From assembly GCA_963824345.1 (NCBI GenBank), contig CAWGOZ010000002.1, forward strand, positions 496,001 to 560,000: a DNA stretch of 64,000 nucleotides, written 5' to 3'. This DNA comes from Palsa-89 sp963824345 (GTDB lineage Bacteria > Acidobacteriota > Terriglobia > Bryobacterales > Bryobacteraceae). The notes below the pieces were generated by a model that saw only the letters and a program-made list of their open reading frames with translations, was not told the origin of the DNA and did no database searches. Made by a program: the position numbers and the translations under genes. This document shows positions 9,225-20,100 of this stretch, piece after piece (position 1 is the first letter of the stretch; the number at the start of each line of letters is the position of its first letter).

Positions 9225-10039
9225 TGCTAGCCCTTCTGGCCGCGCTGGCCGGCCTGCTGGTCGGCAGTTTTCTGAATGTCTGCATTTACCGCCTGCCGCG
9301 CGATCTTTCGGTGGTGACGCCGCGCTCGTTCTGCCCGGAATGCAATCAGATGATCGCCTGGTTCGACAACCTTCCGGTGGTCAGCTACATGGTGCTGGCG
9401 GGGCGCTGCCGCCGCTGCGGGCACCGCATCTCGGCGCGGTATCCAATCGTGGAACTGCTCACCGCCGCGGCGTTCTTTTGCTCCGTCCGGTATTTGGGGC
9501 TCACGATCGCGGCGCTGAAATTCTGCGTCTTGGGCGCCATCCTGATCGACCTCATTTTCTCGGATCTGGAAGAGCGCATCCTGCCCGACGAGTTCACGCT
9601 CGGCGGCGCGGTGCTGGGCGTGATTTTCGCCGCGTTGGTCCCAGTGCCCGGCGGGATTCTGCGGCTGATGTTCACGCCCGGAAAGAGCGACTGGCTCATC
9701 TCGGTGGCGGACTCCGTGTTCGCCGCCGTATTTTGCGCCGGCGCCATGTGGGGCGTGGGGGCGCTCTATCAAAAGCTCCGCCATCGCGAGGGGCTGGGAT
9801 TGGGCGACGTGAAAATGATCGCCATGGTGGGCGCTTTCCTGGGCGTGCAGGGCGCGCTGTTGACGCTGATCGCGGGATCGCTTCTGGGCGCCATCGTCGG
9901 ACTGGCCTACATCTGGTTCACGGGCAAAGATGCCTCCACTTATGAGCTGCCTTTCGGCACGTTTCTGGGCGTAGCCGCGCTGGGTGTCGGGTTTTTCGGC
10001 GAAGTGGTTTTCAACTGGTATACGCGGCTGGGCGCGTAG
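9221..10039 (+). CDS. Prepilin peptidase / N-methyltransferase (PilD family)
   Basis: This inner-membrane aspartyl protease cleaves and N-methylates type IV prepilins or pseudopilins. It has 272 residues. The N-terminal methylation domain has the four zinc cysteines as CPEC (38-41) and CRRC (63-66). The catalytic aspartates are in SDLEERILPDEF (D115) and GLGLGDVKM (D197). Several membrane helices separate them. It overlaps the glycosyltransferase gene by 4 bases. No pilin genes are in the window. Confidence 0.95.
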   Translation: MMLALLAALAGLLVGSFLNVCIYRLPRDLSVVTPRSFCPECNQMIAWFDNLPVVSYMVLAGRCRRCGHRISARYPIVELLTAAAFFCSVRYLGLTIAALKFCVLGAILIDLIFSDLEERILPDEFTLGGAVLGVIFAALVPVPGGILRLMFTPGKSDWLISVADSVFAAVFCAGAMWGVGALYQKLRHREGLGLGDVKMIAMVGAFLGVQGALLTLIAGSLLGAIVGLAYIWFTGKDASTYELPFGTFLGVAALGVGFFGEVVFNWYTRLGA

Positions 10040-10077
10040 AGTTTCTAAACATTTCTGCATCAAAATGATCTATCCTG

Positions 10078-11271
10078 GTGGACGTGATCTCCTGGTTTAC
10101 TTTTTTTGCCGGGTTGCTGGCCGGCGGCCTGCTGGCCGGTCTCTGGATGCGAGCCCGCATAGCGCGCCTGGAAGCCGCCAGGCACTTCGCTGAGACTGGG
10201 GCCGCGAAGCTGAGCGAAACATTCCAGTCGCTGGCCGACGCTGCCCTGCGCTCTAACCAAAGCGCGTTTCTGGATGCGGCGCGCAGCACGCTTGAAACCA
10301 CGCGCGTTGCCATGTCGGGCGACTTGGCGCAAAAACAGACTGCCATCGAAGGCGCCGTAGGAGGCCTGGTCCAGCCGCTGGCCGATTCGCTGGGCCGACT
10401 ACAAACCCAGGTCCGGGAACTGGAGCGAGCCCGTGAGAAGGCTTATGGCAGCCTGGGCGAACAAGTGCACGCACTGGCGCGCGAAACCGCCACGCTCTCC
10501 ACCGCTCTGCGCTCGCCGCACATTCGTGGGCGTTGGGGCGAAGTGACGCTGCGGCGCGTGGCCGAGCTCGCGGGCATGGTGGACAATTGCGATTTTCAGG
10601 AACAGGAAACGCGCGAGGGCGACGGTGTTCGCATCCGCCCGGACATGACGGTTCGTTTGCCCGGTGGCCGGTCCATTGTCGTGGACGCCAAGGTGCCGCT
10701 CACTGCCTATATCGACGCGGTCAACGCGCCGGACGAAGCGTCGCGAAAGGCTTCGCTCCAGCGGCATGCGCAACAAGTCTCCGAGCATGTTCGGCAGCTT
10801 TCCGGGAAACAATATTGGAATCAATTTCAGCCCGCGCCGGAATTGGTGGTGCTGTTCCTACCCGGCGACCATTTCTTCAGTGCGGCATTGGAGAGCCGTC
10901 CTGACTTGATCGAGGAAGCGCTGGCGCGCAAAGTGGTGATCGCGACGCCGGTGACGCTCATCTCGGTGCTGAAGGGCATTGCCTACGGATGGAATCAGGA
11001 GCAGCTGGCCGAGAATGCCGAGGAGATCCGGCGATTGGCTTCGGAGATGTACGACCGGGTGCAACTGGTGGAGGAGCACTATTCCGACACCGGCCGGCTG
11101 CTGGAGAAAACCGTGGAAGCCTACAACCGCAGTGTTGGATCGTGGGATTCGCGCCTGGTTCCGGCGCTGCGCAAGATGCGCGAATTGGGCGTGGCATCGG
11201 GCGATGAACCCCAAGCGCCGGAGCAGATCGATTTGCTGGCTCGGCGTCCGCGCGCAGTGAGTGGATTCTAG
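10078..11271 (+). CDS. rmuC: DNA recombination protein RmuC
   Basis: The 397-residue product starts (GTG) with an N-terminal membrane helix (WFTFFAGLLAGGLLAGLWM), then a coiled-coil region (about 25-140). The RmuC nuclease-like core follows, with SPHIRGRWGEVTLRRVAELAGM and DMTVRLPGGRSIVVDAKVPL, where D and K of VDAK match the PD-(D/E)XK-type fold. RmuC limits inversions at short inverted repeats in E. coli. The length is typical. Confidence 0.93.
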   Translation: MDVISWFTFFAGLLAGGLLAGLWMRARIARLEAARHFAETGAAKLSETFQSLADAALRSNQSAFLDAARSTLETTRVAMSGDLAQKQTAIEGAVGGLVQPLADSLGRLQTQVRELERAREKAYGSLGEQVHALARETATLSTALRSPHIRGRWGEVTLRRVAELAGMVDNCDFQEQETREGDGVRIRPDMTVRLPGGRSIVVDAKVPLTAYIDAVNAPDEASRKASLQRHAQQVSEHVRQLSGKQYWNQFQPAPELVVLFLPGDHFFSAALESRPDLIEEALARKVVIATPVTLISVLKGIAYGWNQEQLAENAEEIRRLASEMYDRVQLVEEHYSDTGRLLEKTVEAYNRSVGSWDSRLVPALRKMRELGVASGDEPQAPEQIDLLARRPRAVSGF

Positions 11272-11311
11272 CTTAGCGACATGTCCGAGCGAAGCCTCAG
11301 CTTAGCGACAT
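11270..11311. repeat. 13-bp direct repeat between convergent genes
   Basis: AGCTTAGCGACAT occurs at 11270-11282 and again at 11299-11311. The first copy begins in the rmuC stop codon and the second covers the last codons of the convergent gene at 11297-11920. It is probably a small tandem duplication. Confidence 0.6.
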
Positions 11312-11920
11312 ATCAATGATGTCGAAGGTGAAGCGCTCGGGCGGCAGGCATGACAGCGGCGCTGGACTCATTTGCACCCAAGTATCAAAAGCTGTGGTCG
11401 CGACGCTCGAGTTCAGATAAAACAAAAATTGGTTAGAGAAGCAGGAAATCGGCGGCGGTTGTCGAAACGTCAGGCGCATCCCCACCGCTTTTTCGAACTC
11501 GACGCGTTTTTCCGTATCCTTATCTTCCAGCAGCATCACGAAACTGGAACGTCCGGCGTGCGGCCAGACATCCGGGCGAAGCAGGTTGCGAAGCTCCAGG
11601 CGCATACCGAAAGTCATCTCGCACTGGCGGATCCATTCGAGGATGCTATCGCCCCACTGCCATTGCGTGACAAACCGCAAATACTGATCGGTCAGGTTGA
11701 TGGCCAGATCCATTTTGCGGCGATCCGCTTCGAAATCGGCGCCCGGGTTATCGAACGCGGGGGGCGGCATCATGTCTTCGGCATCGATCAGGTTGTTGGC
11801 CATGCCAACCACGCGATCCAGCCTTCTGACGTTGGGGGTGGTGCGCACCAAGAGCGGCGGAAGTTCGTGAGTTTTTTCCCCGGGAACTTCGACGAACTTT
11901 CTGTCTCCGACAATGTCCAT
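11297..11920 (-). CDS. Conserved-looking hypothetical protein
   Basis: A 207-residue soluble protein with no signal peptide or membrane segment. It is rich in Asp, Arg, Trp and Phe (for example DLAINLTDQYLRFVTQWQWG and MTFGMRLELRNLLRPDVWPH). I do not recognise a family. It is convergent with rmuC and divergent from priA, with its own upstream region of about 225 bases shared with priA. Codon usage matches its neighbours. Confidence 0.6.
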   Translation of the reverse strand: MDIVGDRKFVEVPGEKTHELPPLLVRTTPNVRRLDRVVGMANNLIDAEDMMPPPAFDNPGADFEADRRKMDLAINLTDQYLRFVTQWQWGDSILEWIRQCEMTFGMRLELRNLLRPDVWPHAGRSSFVMLLEDKDTEKRVEFEKAVGMRLTFRQPPPISCFSNQFLFYLNSSVATTAFDTWVQMSPAPLSCLPPERFTFDIIDMSLS

Positions 11921-12146
11921 GGCGACGACCTAAGCTCCTTATCGACAACCCGGTCGCATGACTTCCGACTAAATGACGCCTATCGGACCTCACCCGTTAC
12001 AGAGTCCCCCTGAAAGCGGGACGAGCATTCTACGTAAGAACAATTCTGCAAGATTTGTTGCTGCTTGTAAAGGGGGTACCGGGCGTTGTCGAGTACCTGC
12101 GCTACAATTCGGCTGTCAACTGCCAGAGGTTTATGTAAAGAACTTC

Positions 12147-14561
12147 ATGACGACGTACTGCGACGTAAGCCTTCCGGTGCCGCTGGATCACGCGTTTACC
12201 TATCAGTTGCCAGAAACGTTGCAACACCGCGTACGGCCGGGATGCCGTATTTTGGTTCCGTTCGGACCGCGCAAACTCACCGGGATGGTACTAGCGCTTC
12301 GCGCGGATGCCCCAGAAGGTCCGGTGAAGGAAGCATTGCGGCTGCTCGACGAGGAGCCAGTCCTGGATGCCCCACTGCTCTCCCTGGGCCGTTGGATTGC
12401 CCAGTACTATTGTGCTCCGCTGGGAGAAGTGTTGCGCAGCATGACGCCACTGAGCGGCGAGGTTCGCAGGACCAAGCTTTATTCGCTCACCGACGCTGGG
12501 CGTGACACGGCCCGGCAACTGCTGTTGGGCGCGGACGAAGAAGATCCGGCGCTCGCGATCCTGCGGCTTCTGGAAGCCCGGCCGCTCTCAGCCGCGTATC
12601 TTCAAAAGAAGCTCCCGAACGCGCTGGCCGTAATCCGCTCGCTCGAAAAGAAGGGCTTCGTCGCGATGGAGAATCTGGAAGCGCAACGCGATCCGCTGCG
12701 GGCGTCGGCTACGCGGCTGCGCGCTGCATTTTTGGCGGCGGCAGCCGAAGGCCTGAAGCTGACCAAGCGGGAGCGGGAGTTGCATGCCTTTCTCGAATTG
12801 CATCCAGGTACGCACAATCTGGAGGAGTTGGAAGCATCGGTGAAGGGCGCAAGCCAAGCCGCGCGTTCGCTCGCCCGCAGGAATTTGATCATGCTGGAGC
12901 CGGAGGCGCCTAGCGGGGTCCTCAGTTCCGAGGCACCGCCGCGGACGCTCAATCCACATCAATTGGAAGCGTACCAACGGATCGAGGCAGCGCTGCGCGG
13001 CGCCCGGTTTCAGACCTTCCTGCTGGAGGGCGTGACGGGGTCCGGCAAAACCGAGGTGTACCTGAAGGCGATCGACGCGACGATTGCGCTGGGCCGCAGC
13101 GCGCTGCTGCTGGTGCCTGAGATCGCGTTGACGCCCGCCGTGGCTGGACAATTTCTGCAACGCTTCGGGGACCGCGTCGCCATCCTGCATTCCGCCTTTC
13201 ACGACGCCGAACGCGCCGAGCAATGGCGCCGCATTCGCTCAGGCCTCGCCACCGTGGTGGTGGGCACGCGCTCCGGTGTGTTCGCGCCGGTGCAAAATCT
13301 GGGCCTGGTGGTGATCGACGAGGAACACGACCAGAGCTACAAGCAGCAGGAGACGCCGCGCTATAACGGCCGCGACGTCGCTATCGTGCGCGCTCGTGAA
13401 GCGGGCGCCGTGGCGGTGCTGGGCTCGGCCACGCCTAGTCTCGAGAGCCGCTATAACGCCGACCGCGGCAAATATACGCTCATCAAGCTGCCGGAGCGCA
13501 TTGAACGAAGACCCATGCCCGATGTGGAAGTGATCGACATGCGGCAGGAGTTTTTGGAAACGCGCAAGCTCGCCACGTTTTCGCGGCGCCTGGTGGAGAC
13601 CATCGCCGAGCGGCTGGAGCATCGCGAGCAGACCATGCTGCTGCTCAACCGCCGAGGGTTTTCGAGCTTCGTGGCATGCCGCGCTTGCGGCGAGCGCCTG
13701 GAGTGCGTGAATTGCGCCGTTACGCTCACCTATCACCGCCGCGACCGCCGCATGCTGTGCCACTACTGCAACTACGCCGAGAAGATTCCGTCGGTCTGTC
13801 CGAAGTGCGGCAGTGAGTATCTGAATTTCGTCGGCACCGGGTCGGAGAAAGTGGAAGAGGAGCTGCATCGCGATTTTCCCCGGGCGCGCGTCGCACGCAT
13901 GGACCGCGATACCGTCAGCGGCAAGCGGCACTTTGAAAGCATCCTGCATGGATTTCGCGATGGCGCTTTCGACATTCTGGTGGGTACGCAAATGATCGCC
14001 AAGGGCCACGATATTCCCAACGTGACGCTGGTCGGCATCGTATCGGCGGATGTCGGGCTCGGGCTTCCGGACTTTCGCGCGGCGGAGCGCACGTTTCAGC
14101 TACTGACGCAGGCAGCGGGGCGGGCCGGTCGCGGCGATTTGCCCGGAATCGTGCTGATCCAGACTATCAATCCGGAGCATTACGCAGTGCGGCTGGCGTC
14201 CGAGCAAAACTACGAAGGTTTCTATCAGAAAGAGATCCAATTCCGGAAACTGATGCGCTATCCGCCGTTCGCGGCGCTGGCGAATGTGCTGGTGCGGAGT
14301 CCGAAACAAGAGGACGCGCTAGCGATGAGCGCTGAGCTCGGCCGGATGCTCGATCCGGAGCCCGAGGGCGTGAAGGTGCTGGGCCCGGCCGAGGCGCCGG
14401 TGCCGAAGTTGAAGAGCGAATTTCGCTATCAGCTATTGCTGAAGGCCGCCGATCGCAAGCGGTTAAATGAGACGCTGCGCGATTTGCAGCGCTTCGCGCG
14501 GGAGCAGAAGTGGCCCGCGACGGCGCTGGTTATCGACGTGGACCCGCTGACACTGATGTGA
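12147..14561 (+). CDS. priA: Primosomal protein N' (replication restart helicase PriA)
   Basis: PriA recognises stalled forks and reloads the replisome. The start at 12147 (MTTYCDVSLPVPLDHAFTYQ) fits the conserved N-terminal 3'-end-binding domain; the open frame extends 58 non-homologous codons upstream. The product has 804 residues. Walker A is GVTGSGKT (about 295-302) and the DEEH box is at about 390-393. Eight cysteines in CRACGERLECVNC and CHYCN...CPKCG (from about 511) form the two zinc sites inserted in the helicase C-domain. QAAGRAGRGD is helicase motif VI. Confidence 0.96.
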   Translation: MTTYCDVSLPVPLDHAFTYQLPETLQHRVRPGCRILVPFGPRKLTGMVLALRADAPEGPVKEALRLLDEEPVLDAPLLSLGRWIAQYYCAPLGEVLRSMTPLSGEVRRTKLYSLTDAGRDTARQLLLGADEEDPALAILRLLEARPLSAAYLQKKLPNALAVIRSLEKKGFVAMENLEAQRDPLRASATRLRAAFLAAAAEGLKLTKRERELHAFLELHPGTHNLEELEASVKGASQAARSLARRNLIMLEPEAPSGVLSSEAPPRTLNPHQLEAYQRIEAALRGARFQTFLLEGVTGSGKTEVYLKAIDATIALGRSALLLVPEIALTPAVAGQFLQRFGDRVAILHSAFHDAERAEQWRRIRSGLATVVVGTRSGVFAPVQNLGLVVIDEEHDQSYKQQETPRYNGRDVAIVRAREAGAVAVLGSATPSLESRYNADRGKYTLIKLPERIERRPMPDVEVIDMRQEFLETRKLATFSRRLVETIAERLEHREQTMLLLNRRGFSSFVACRACGERLECVNCAVTLTYHRRDRRMLCHYCNYAEKIPSVCPKCGSEYLNFVGTGSEKVEEELHRDFPRARVARMDRDTVSGKRHFESILHGFRDGAFDILVGTQMIAKGHDIPNVTLVGIVSADVGLGLPDFRAAERTFQLLTQAAGRAGRGDLPGIVLIQTINPEHYAVRLASEQNYEGFYQKEIQFRKLMRYPPFAALANVLVRSPKQEDALAMSAELGRMLDPEPEGVKVLGPAEAPVPKLKSEFRYQLLLKAADRKRLNETLRDLQRFAREQKWPATALVIDVDPLTLM

Positions 14562-14630
14562 CGATGCGGTGAACAGTCGCAATTCTGAACCGCGCGCGTC
14601 AGCAAGCGGACCGAGAGATCGAGATAGCTC

Positions 14631-14855
14631 TCAGCCCTTTGAGCCATAGACAATTCTGTCGATGGATGCGCTGGAACGCGGATCACCCGATTCCACCATG
14701 CCCGCATAACGCATCCAGGGCAATTCGCCGGAGGCCAACAATTTGTCGCGCATTGCCCGGCGTACGAATTCGGCGACAGTAATCCCGAGCCCCTCCGCTT
14801 CGTTCTTGGCGAGGTCATACTCCTCTTTGTGGAACCTCACCTGCACGCGTATCAT
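14631..14855 (-). CDS. Ribbon-helix-helix antitoxin-like protein, orphan
   Basis: A 74-residue protein. The N-terminal RVQVRFHKEEYDLAKNEAEG and ITVAEFVRRAMRDKL form a MetJ/Arc ribbon-helix-helix. The C-terminal tail WMRYAGMVESGDP...IDRIVYG is the toxin-binding pattern usual in VapB-type antitoxins paired with PIN toxins. No PIN gene follows: only 69 bases lie before the priA stop. A degraded second copy of the tail lies just upstream (14905-14965). Confidence 0.75.
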   Translation of the reverse strand: MIRVQVRFHKEEYDLAKNEAEGLGITVAEFVRRAMRDKLLASGELPWMRYAGMVESGDPRSSASIDRIVYGSKG

Positions 14856-14880
14856 GCTCTCATTGTGTCACCGATTCGCT

Positions 14881-14965
14881 AGGCGCTCAGGTTTCCGCGT
14901 TCTCATCGGCGCCAAGTCCGTAGACAATTTGGCCGATGGACACGCTGGAGCGCGGGTGCAGTGGC
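14881..14965 (-). pseudogene. Remnant of a second antitoxin 3' end
   Basis: On the minus strand, one frame reads RSSVSIGQIVYGLG, closely matching RSSASIDRIVYGSKG at the end of the antitoxin at 14631-14855. At the DNA level about 36 bases around 14918-14953 align well with 14644-14679. Further upstream the match is lost or shifts frame, so only the tail of a duplicated antitoxin gene seems to survive. Confidence 0.45.
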
Positions 14966-15116
14966 CGGTGATGACACCCCGATCGGCGCCTCCTGGGAAT
15001 GGCAGGGATCAATCCGTCGAGCTGGCAACCCTATACCTCTCCGAACAAGAGATTATCAGAAATACCGCTCATATTACCCCAGTTCATCTCCGATAAGGGA
15101 AACCGGGGAAGAACCC

Positions 15117-17105
15117 TTGATAAGCAAGCAATGTCTAACCTCGGGAATAGCCATTCTATGGCTGACTTGTAGGGCGTTTTCACAGGCGCCAACACCGCCT
15201 CCCGACGCCTCGAAGCCAAGCGTCAAGCCGAGCGACGCCACGCCCGATCCGTTTTCCATGGATCTGGACTCGCTATCCAATGTCAAAGTTACGACGGCGT
15301 CGAAGTTCGCCGAAAAACTGTCCGACGCGCCCAGCGTCATGACGGTAGTGTCCCAAGACGAATTGAACAGATTTGCCGGGATGACACTCTCTCAGATTCT
15401 GAATCGGGTGGCCGGGCTGAATACCAGTAGCGGTTTCTTCCAGGATCGCAGCACCATCGCAGTGGAGGGAGATCAGACTCGAGTGGATAGTGGGCACATT
15501 CTATTCCTGATCAACGGCCGCCCCGTGCGGGAGATCATGGAAGGCGGAGTGAGCAGCGACATTTTGGAGTCCTTTCCGGTCAGGATTCTCGCGAGAATCG
15601 AAGTAATCAAGGGCCCGGGATCGGTGTTGTATGGTTCGGACGCATTTTCGGGAGTGGTCAATCTCATCACGAAAACGCCGGAGGGGACGAGTGTGGATGT
15701 CAGTAGCTCCGGTGGTCCGGGGGGTGCGGAGGCGAGCTCGGCCGAACTCTTATATGACGGCGGGGGCCTGAATATCGTCGCCGCCGGGCAATACCATCAG
15801 ATGCCGATTTGGGATACCAAGGTGGGGTTCCTGCCAGGGCCCACCAACGCTCAGTCCATCCAGAATGCCGCGCTGCGGGATGATGGCGAGGGCGCGTACT
15901 TAGGCATCAACTACCAGGGCTTCCGATTTATGTCCTCCTATACGGGGGTAGAGGAAGCCTCGTTCATAAGAGGAGTCCTGGGAGATAGTCGTTGGAAGCG
16001 CGGATTCGCCGATCTCGGGTACGATCGCAAAGCATCCAGCAAGTGGGACATGTCGTTCGATTTCACCTACGCTCGAGATACTTTTGACACCTCCGAGTAC
16101 CCCTTCGCCCATCGGGACTCTTATGACGCGCTCTTCGAATGGACTAACTTTTACACCTTCTCTCACAAAGACCGCATTACGTTTGGCACGCTGTTCGAGC
16201 ATATCGCCGGCACAGAGCTGTACAAGACCTTCGTTGACGCGCAAGGAAGCCGGGAACAGGGTGGTTTTTACGCGCAGTACGAACACAAATTCACCGACGA
16301 TCTGAAACTGATTGGTGGATTTCAAGCCAATAAGATTGGCGCTATTGCGCTCAACGTCGTTCCACGAGGCGGCATCATATGGAATCCCACAGGGCATGTC
16401 ACGCTGAAGGCTCTGTATGGCGGCGCCTTCCGCGCACCCAGCCTGGACGACACGCTTTTGAATAACCCTGGGTTGAAGGGGAATCCAAATCTCGTGCCCG
16501 AGACGGTGGCCACGATCGACCTCCAGGCGAGTTATCAGAGCAATCGAACGCAGCTCGCGGTTGCCTATTTTCACAGCCGCCAGGACAACGTGATTTTCGA
16601 AAACGGCATCACCTACCCTGCCGTGTTCACAAATCTGACTACCCCGGCGACGTTTCAAGGCATCGACTCGGAGGGAAAGTATTACTTGAAGAAGGGGTGG
16701 TTCCTCATGGGAGGAATACTTTATCAGAATAACCACGATGCTGCGCTCGCGCTACTCACTCCGATTCCTTCCTTTTCCGCAAAGGCCGGCGTAAGTTATC
16801 AAGCCGGAAAAACCACTGACATCAGCATATTCGACGCCTTTGAGGGACACTTGTCCGGCTTTGCGGATTCGTTGAACCCGCGCCCCGACGCATTTCATTC
16901 CGTAAGTGCCCACCTACGTTATGATGTGACGAAGCATTGGGCCTCCAATGAGAAGCGCGGTGTAGCCGCACTGCTCTACGGTGACAACCTGACGAACACG
17001 CCCGTTTGGATGCCTCAATGGGGCAGCGGCGCGCTGAACACAATTCCGGTAAACAGGGGTAGAACCCTCTTTTTCGGTATCGAATTTTGGCAGAAGAGTG
17101 AATGA
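15117..17105 (+). CDS. TonB-dependent outer-membrane receptor
   Basis: A TTG start at 15117 is chosen because it directly precedes a Sec signal peptide (ISKQCLTSGIAILWLTCRAFS, cleavage near AFSQA) and has GGGGAAGA just upstream. The frame is open to 14961, but that extra part looks non-coding. The 662-residue product has a plug domain (about 50-165; VMTVVSQDELNRFAG, then VLYGSDAFSGVVNLITK) and a 22-strand-type barrel with alternating aromatic strands, ending in FFGIEFWQKSE. The substrate is unknown. It resembles receptors for siderophores, vitamin B12 or colicin. The stop is 7 bases before the end of the convergent lhr gene. Confidence 0.9.
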   Translation: MISKQCLTSGIAILWLTCRAFSQAPTPPPDASKPSVKPSDATPDPFSMDLDSLSNVKVTTASKFAEKLSDAPSVMTVVSQDELNRFAGMTLSQILNRVAGLNTSSGFFQDRSTIAVEGDQTRVDSGHILFLINGRPVREIMEGGVSSDILESFPVRILARIEVIKGPGSVLYGSDAFSGVVNLITKTPEGTSVDVSSSGGPGGAEASSAELLYDGGGLNIVAAGQYHQMPIWDTKVGFLPGPTNAQSIQNAALRDDGEGAYLGINYQGFRFMSSYTGVEEASFIRGVLGDSRWKRGFADLGYDRKASSKWDMSFDFTYARDTFDTSEYPFAHRDSYDALFEWTNFYTFSHKDRITFGTLFEHIAGTELYKTFVDAQGSREQGGFYAQYEHKFTDDLKLIGGFQANKIGAIALNVVPRGGIIWNPTGHVTLKALYGGAFRAPSLDDTLLNNPGLKGNPNLVPETVATIDLQASYQSNRTQLAVAYFHSRQDNVIFENGITYPAVFTNLTTPATFQGIDSEGKYYLKKGWFLMGGILYQNNHDAALALLTPIPSFSAKAGVSYQAGKTTDISIFDAFEGHLSGFADSLNPRPDAFHSVSAHLRYDVTKHWASNEKRGVAALLYGDNLTNTPVWMPQWGSGALNTIPVNRGRTLFFGIEFWQKSE

Positions 17106-17112
17106 GCCTGGA

Positions 17113-20100
17113 TCATCGGAACGGGGCCGCGCCTACACTCGCAGGGACCGGGGGGCCGAGCACGGTGCGCGTCAAAGTGCTCACGCGCGGACCCGGCAAA
17201 ATGATTCCGGCGAGGTTCAGCGGATCGGAATTGGCGATCTCGGGCAACGCGGCGGTGTCGCCTCCCGCTCGGCGGATGGCCCGCAGCAAGTCCAATGCCT
17301 CCGGGCGCGCAAACTGCTCGCCGCTAAAGCCGGCGACAAAGCGGCCGCCCCGGATTTCCCCTTGCGCTTCTTTGCGGCGCAATACGGGCAGCAGATCGCG
17401 CCACGGCGGAGCCAGGCTCTCGCGCGCGAGCAGATCGCGGAACAGCACGCCCCAACGCACCAGCAACTGATCGGCGAAGGCTACAGCGCGGGCATCGTGC
17501 GCGAACGTGTTGGACCCATGGCGCACCATCGCCCAACGGCCGGCGGCGTGCCTGGGACGAGCCAGCCTTCCCCGCCCTTCCCCGCGCCGGCGCTTCGGAT
17601 CGACCAGCGAGCGCAGATTTTCGAAGCCATCGGCCGTCACTAATCCGGCCGCGACCAATTCCCACAGCCCGTCTTCCACTTCGCTAGCTAACCTTCCGGT
17701 TGCCCGCACCAAGTCGGCGAAAAACGACGCCCCGCGCTGCTCGATCTGCGTCAATACTTCGCGAGAGGCGTGCGAGAGCGCCGGAGTTTTGGATTCTTGA
17801 TCCGCGCCGGCTAACCAGTCCGCATCCTCGCGCAGGAAAATCGCGATGGGCGCGCTTCGTGTCGGCCGCACTCGTCGCGGCTCCAGGGCTTCAAAAGCCG
17901 GATGCGGCGACAACCGCGCCCACATCACCTCTCCCGATAGACACAGTCGATCGAGAAACTCCGGATCATAGCGAGCCACGCGCCGCGACAACACTTCGGA
18001 TTCCCAAGCCGCGGCCGAGATCTCGTAGCCTTGCAGTTGCCTGATGATTTGCAGCGTGCCATCCACGCCATGCAACCGGCTCCCGGACATCAAATGCTGC
18101 CATCGAAACAGGAAGCTTTGAAACTGCGCCGCCGTCACCGGTTCGATTTCCTTGCGTAATTGGCCGAGAGTGAGACGATGGATACGGGCCAGGATGCGCC
18201 GATTGCACCACTCCGTTTGACCCTCCGGCAACGTTTCCGAGTGGTATCGGCCCCGCATCGCCTGACCTTCGGATTCAAGCTTGAGCAGCGCCGCCTCGAT
18301 CTCATCCAGAGGGAAAGCAAGCGTTTCAGCCAACGACGCGGCAGTCACCGGACCAAGCGACTCCATCCAACCACGAACCACGGCTAGAACATCGTTTATC
18401 AGGAGCAGCCGTTCGGTGGCAACCCAGAAGCTCTTTCCGCGCCGTTCGATCACGCTGGCTCGGCCGGTGGCAGCTAGCTGGATGAAAAACTCCCGCCACT
18501 CGTCACCCCACACACCTCCTGGCGGCAGCGTAATCAGGCCGAGAAGCGCATCGTGCAATTCATCCGCGTCCCGAACGTCCGGCCAGGATTCGGCAGCCAC
18601 GGTCGCAATTGCGGCGGGATCCAAAATGCCGGCGCCCCCAGAGGCATCCATCCGCAGCGTTCGCCGCAACTGCACGGCTCGCGCGCGCCGCTCTTCGAGC
18701 GGAGCATCGTCGAGATAAGCGTAAGGATTGGCGTTGAGAATCTCGTGCGAGAATGGCGACGGCTCGGCGTTATCGATCGCAACTTTGCGGATCGTCCCGG
18801 ATTCCATACCTTCCAACAGCCGTTTGAGGCCGTCCAAGTCCATGGCCTCGTGCAGGCAATTGTCGATGGTCTCCTCAACCAGGGGATGGTCTGGAATGCG
18901 GATCTCACCGGTCAGGTTCTCCGCGCAAGCCACTTGATCGGGAAACACGGCTGCCAGCAAATCCTCGGCGCGCATGCGCTGGATCGGCGGCGGAACCTTG
19001 CGCCCGCCCAGGAAGCGCGGAAGCGCCAACGCCCGCGACGTATTCCAGCGCCAGCGCGCGGTGAACATCGGCGCGTCGAGCATAGCCTGTGTCAACACGT
19101 CTTCGACCGATTGTGTTTTCAAAAACTCGAAGACCAGTTCCAACGGAAACGCATGCTGCTCGGTCAGCGAGATGTTGATGCCGTTGTCTGTTGCGGCAGC
19201 CTGCAGTTCGAAATTGAACGAACGGCAGAAGCGCTTGCGCAACGCCAGCCCCCACGCTCGATTGATGCGCGATCCGAACGGTGCATGGATCACCAGTTGC
19301 ATTCCGCCGCCTTCGTCGAAGAAGCGCTCGGCGACCACGGTTTTCTGGGTCGGCAACGCGTTCAGCGATGCCACGCCCGCCAGCACGTATGCGATGGCTT
19401 GTTTGGCCCCGCCTTCATCCAGGCCGCATTCTTGAGCCAAAAATTGCGCAGCGCCATTCCCTCGCTGAGCGATTTCTTCGCGCACGACTCCCACCGCTTC
19501 CGACAGCTCGATTGTTCGCCCGGGTGCCTCGCCATTCCAGAAGGGCACCGAGGGGGGAGCGCCGCGGGCGTCCTCAACGCGCACGCGGCCGGGCTCCACG
19601 CGTTTGATCCTCCAGGAACTGGTGCCGAGAAGAAAGACGTCGCCGGACAAACTCTCGACCGCAAAGTCTTCGTCCACCGTTCCCACGATTTTGCCGTCCG
19701 GCTCGGCCACCACCGAGTAATTCGCGGTGTCCGGGATCGCGCCTCCCGAGGTGATGGCGGCCAGCCGCGCGCCTCTACGGCCTCGTATCCGCCCGTTCAC
19801 CTGGTCGCGATGCAAATATGCCCCGCTGCGGCCGCGCTGGGTGGCGATGCCATCCGACAACATGGCGATGATGCCTTCGAAGTGCTGGCGATCCAGATCG
19901 CGATACGGGTAGGTGCTGCGAACCAGCGCGTACAACTCGTCTTCCTGCCAATCGCGCGCTGCGCACTCGGCCACAATCTGCTGCGCCAGGATATCGAGTG
20001 GCGCACGAGGGATTTCCAGGCGGTCCAAGTGGCCCGAGCGGATCGCTCGCACCAGAGCGGCGCACTCGATCAACTCATCGCGCGTGGTAGCGAAGAAGCG

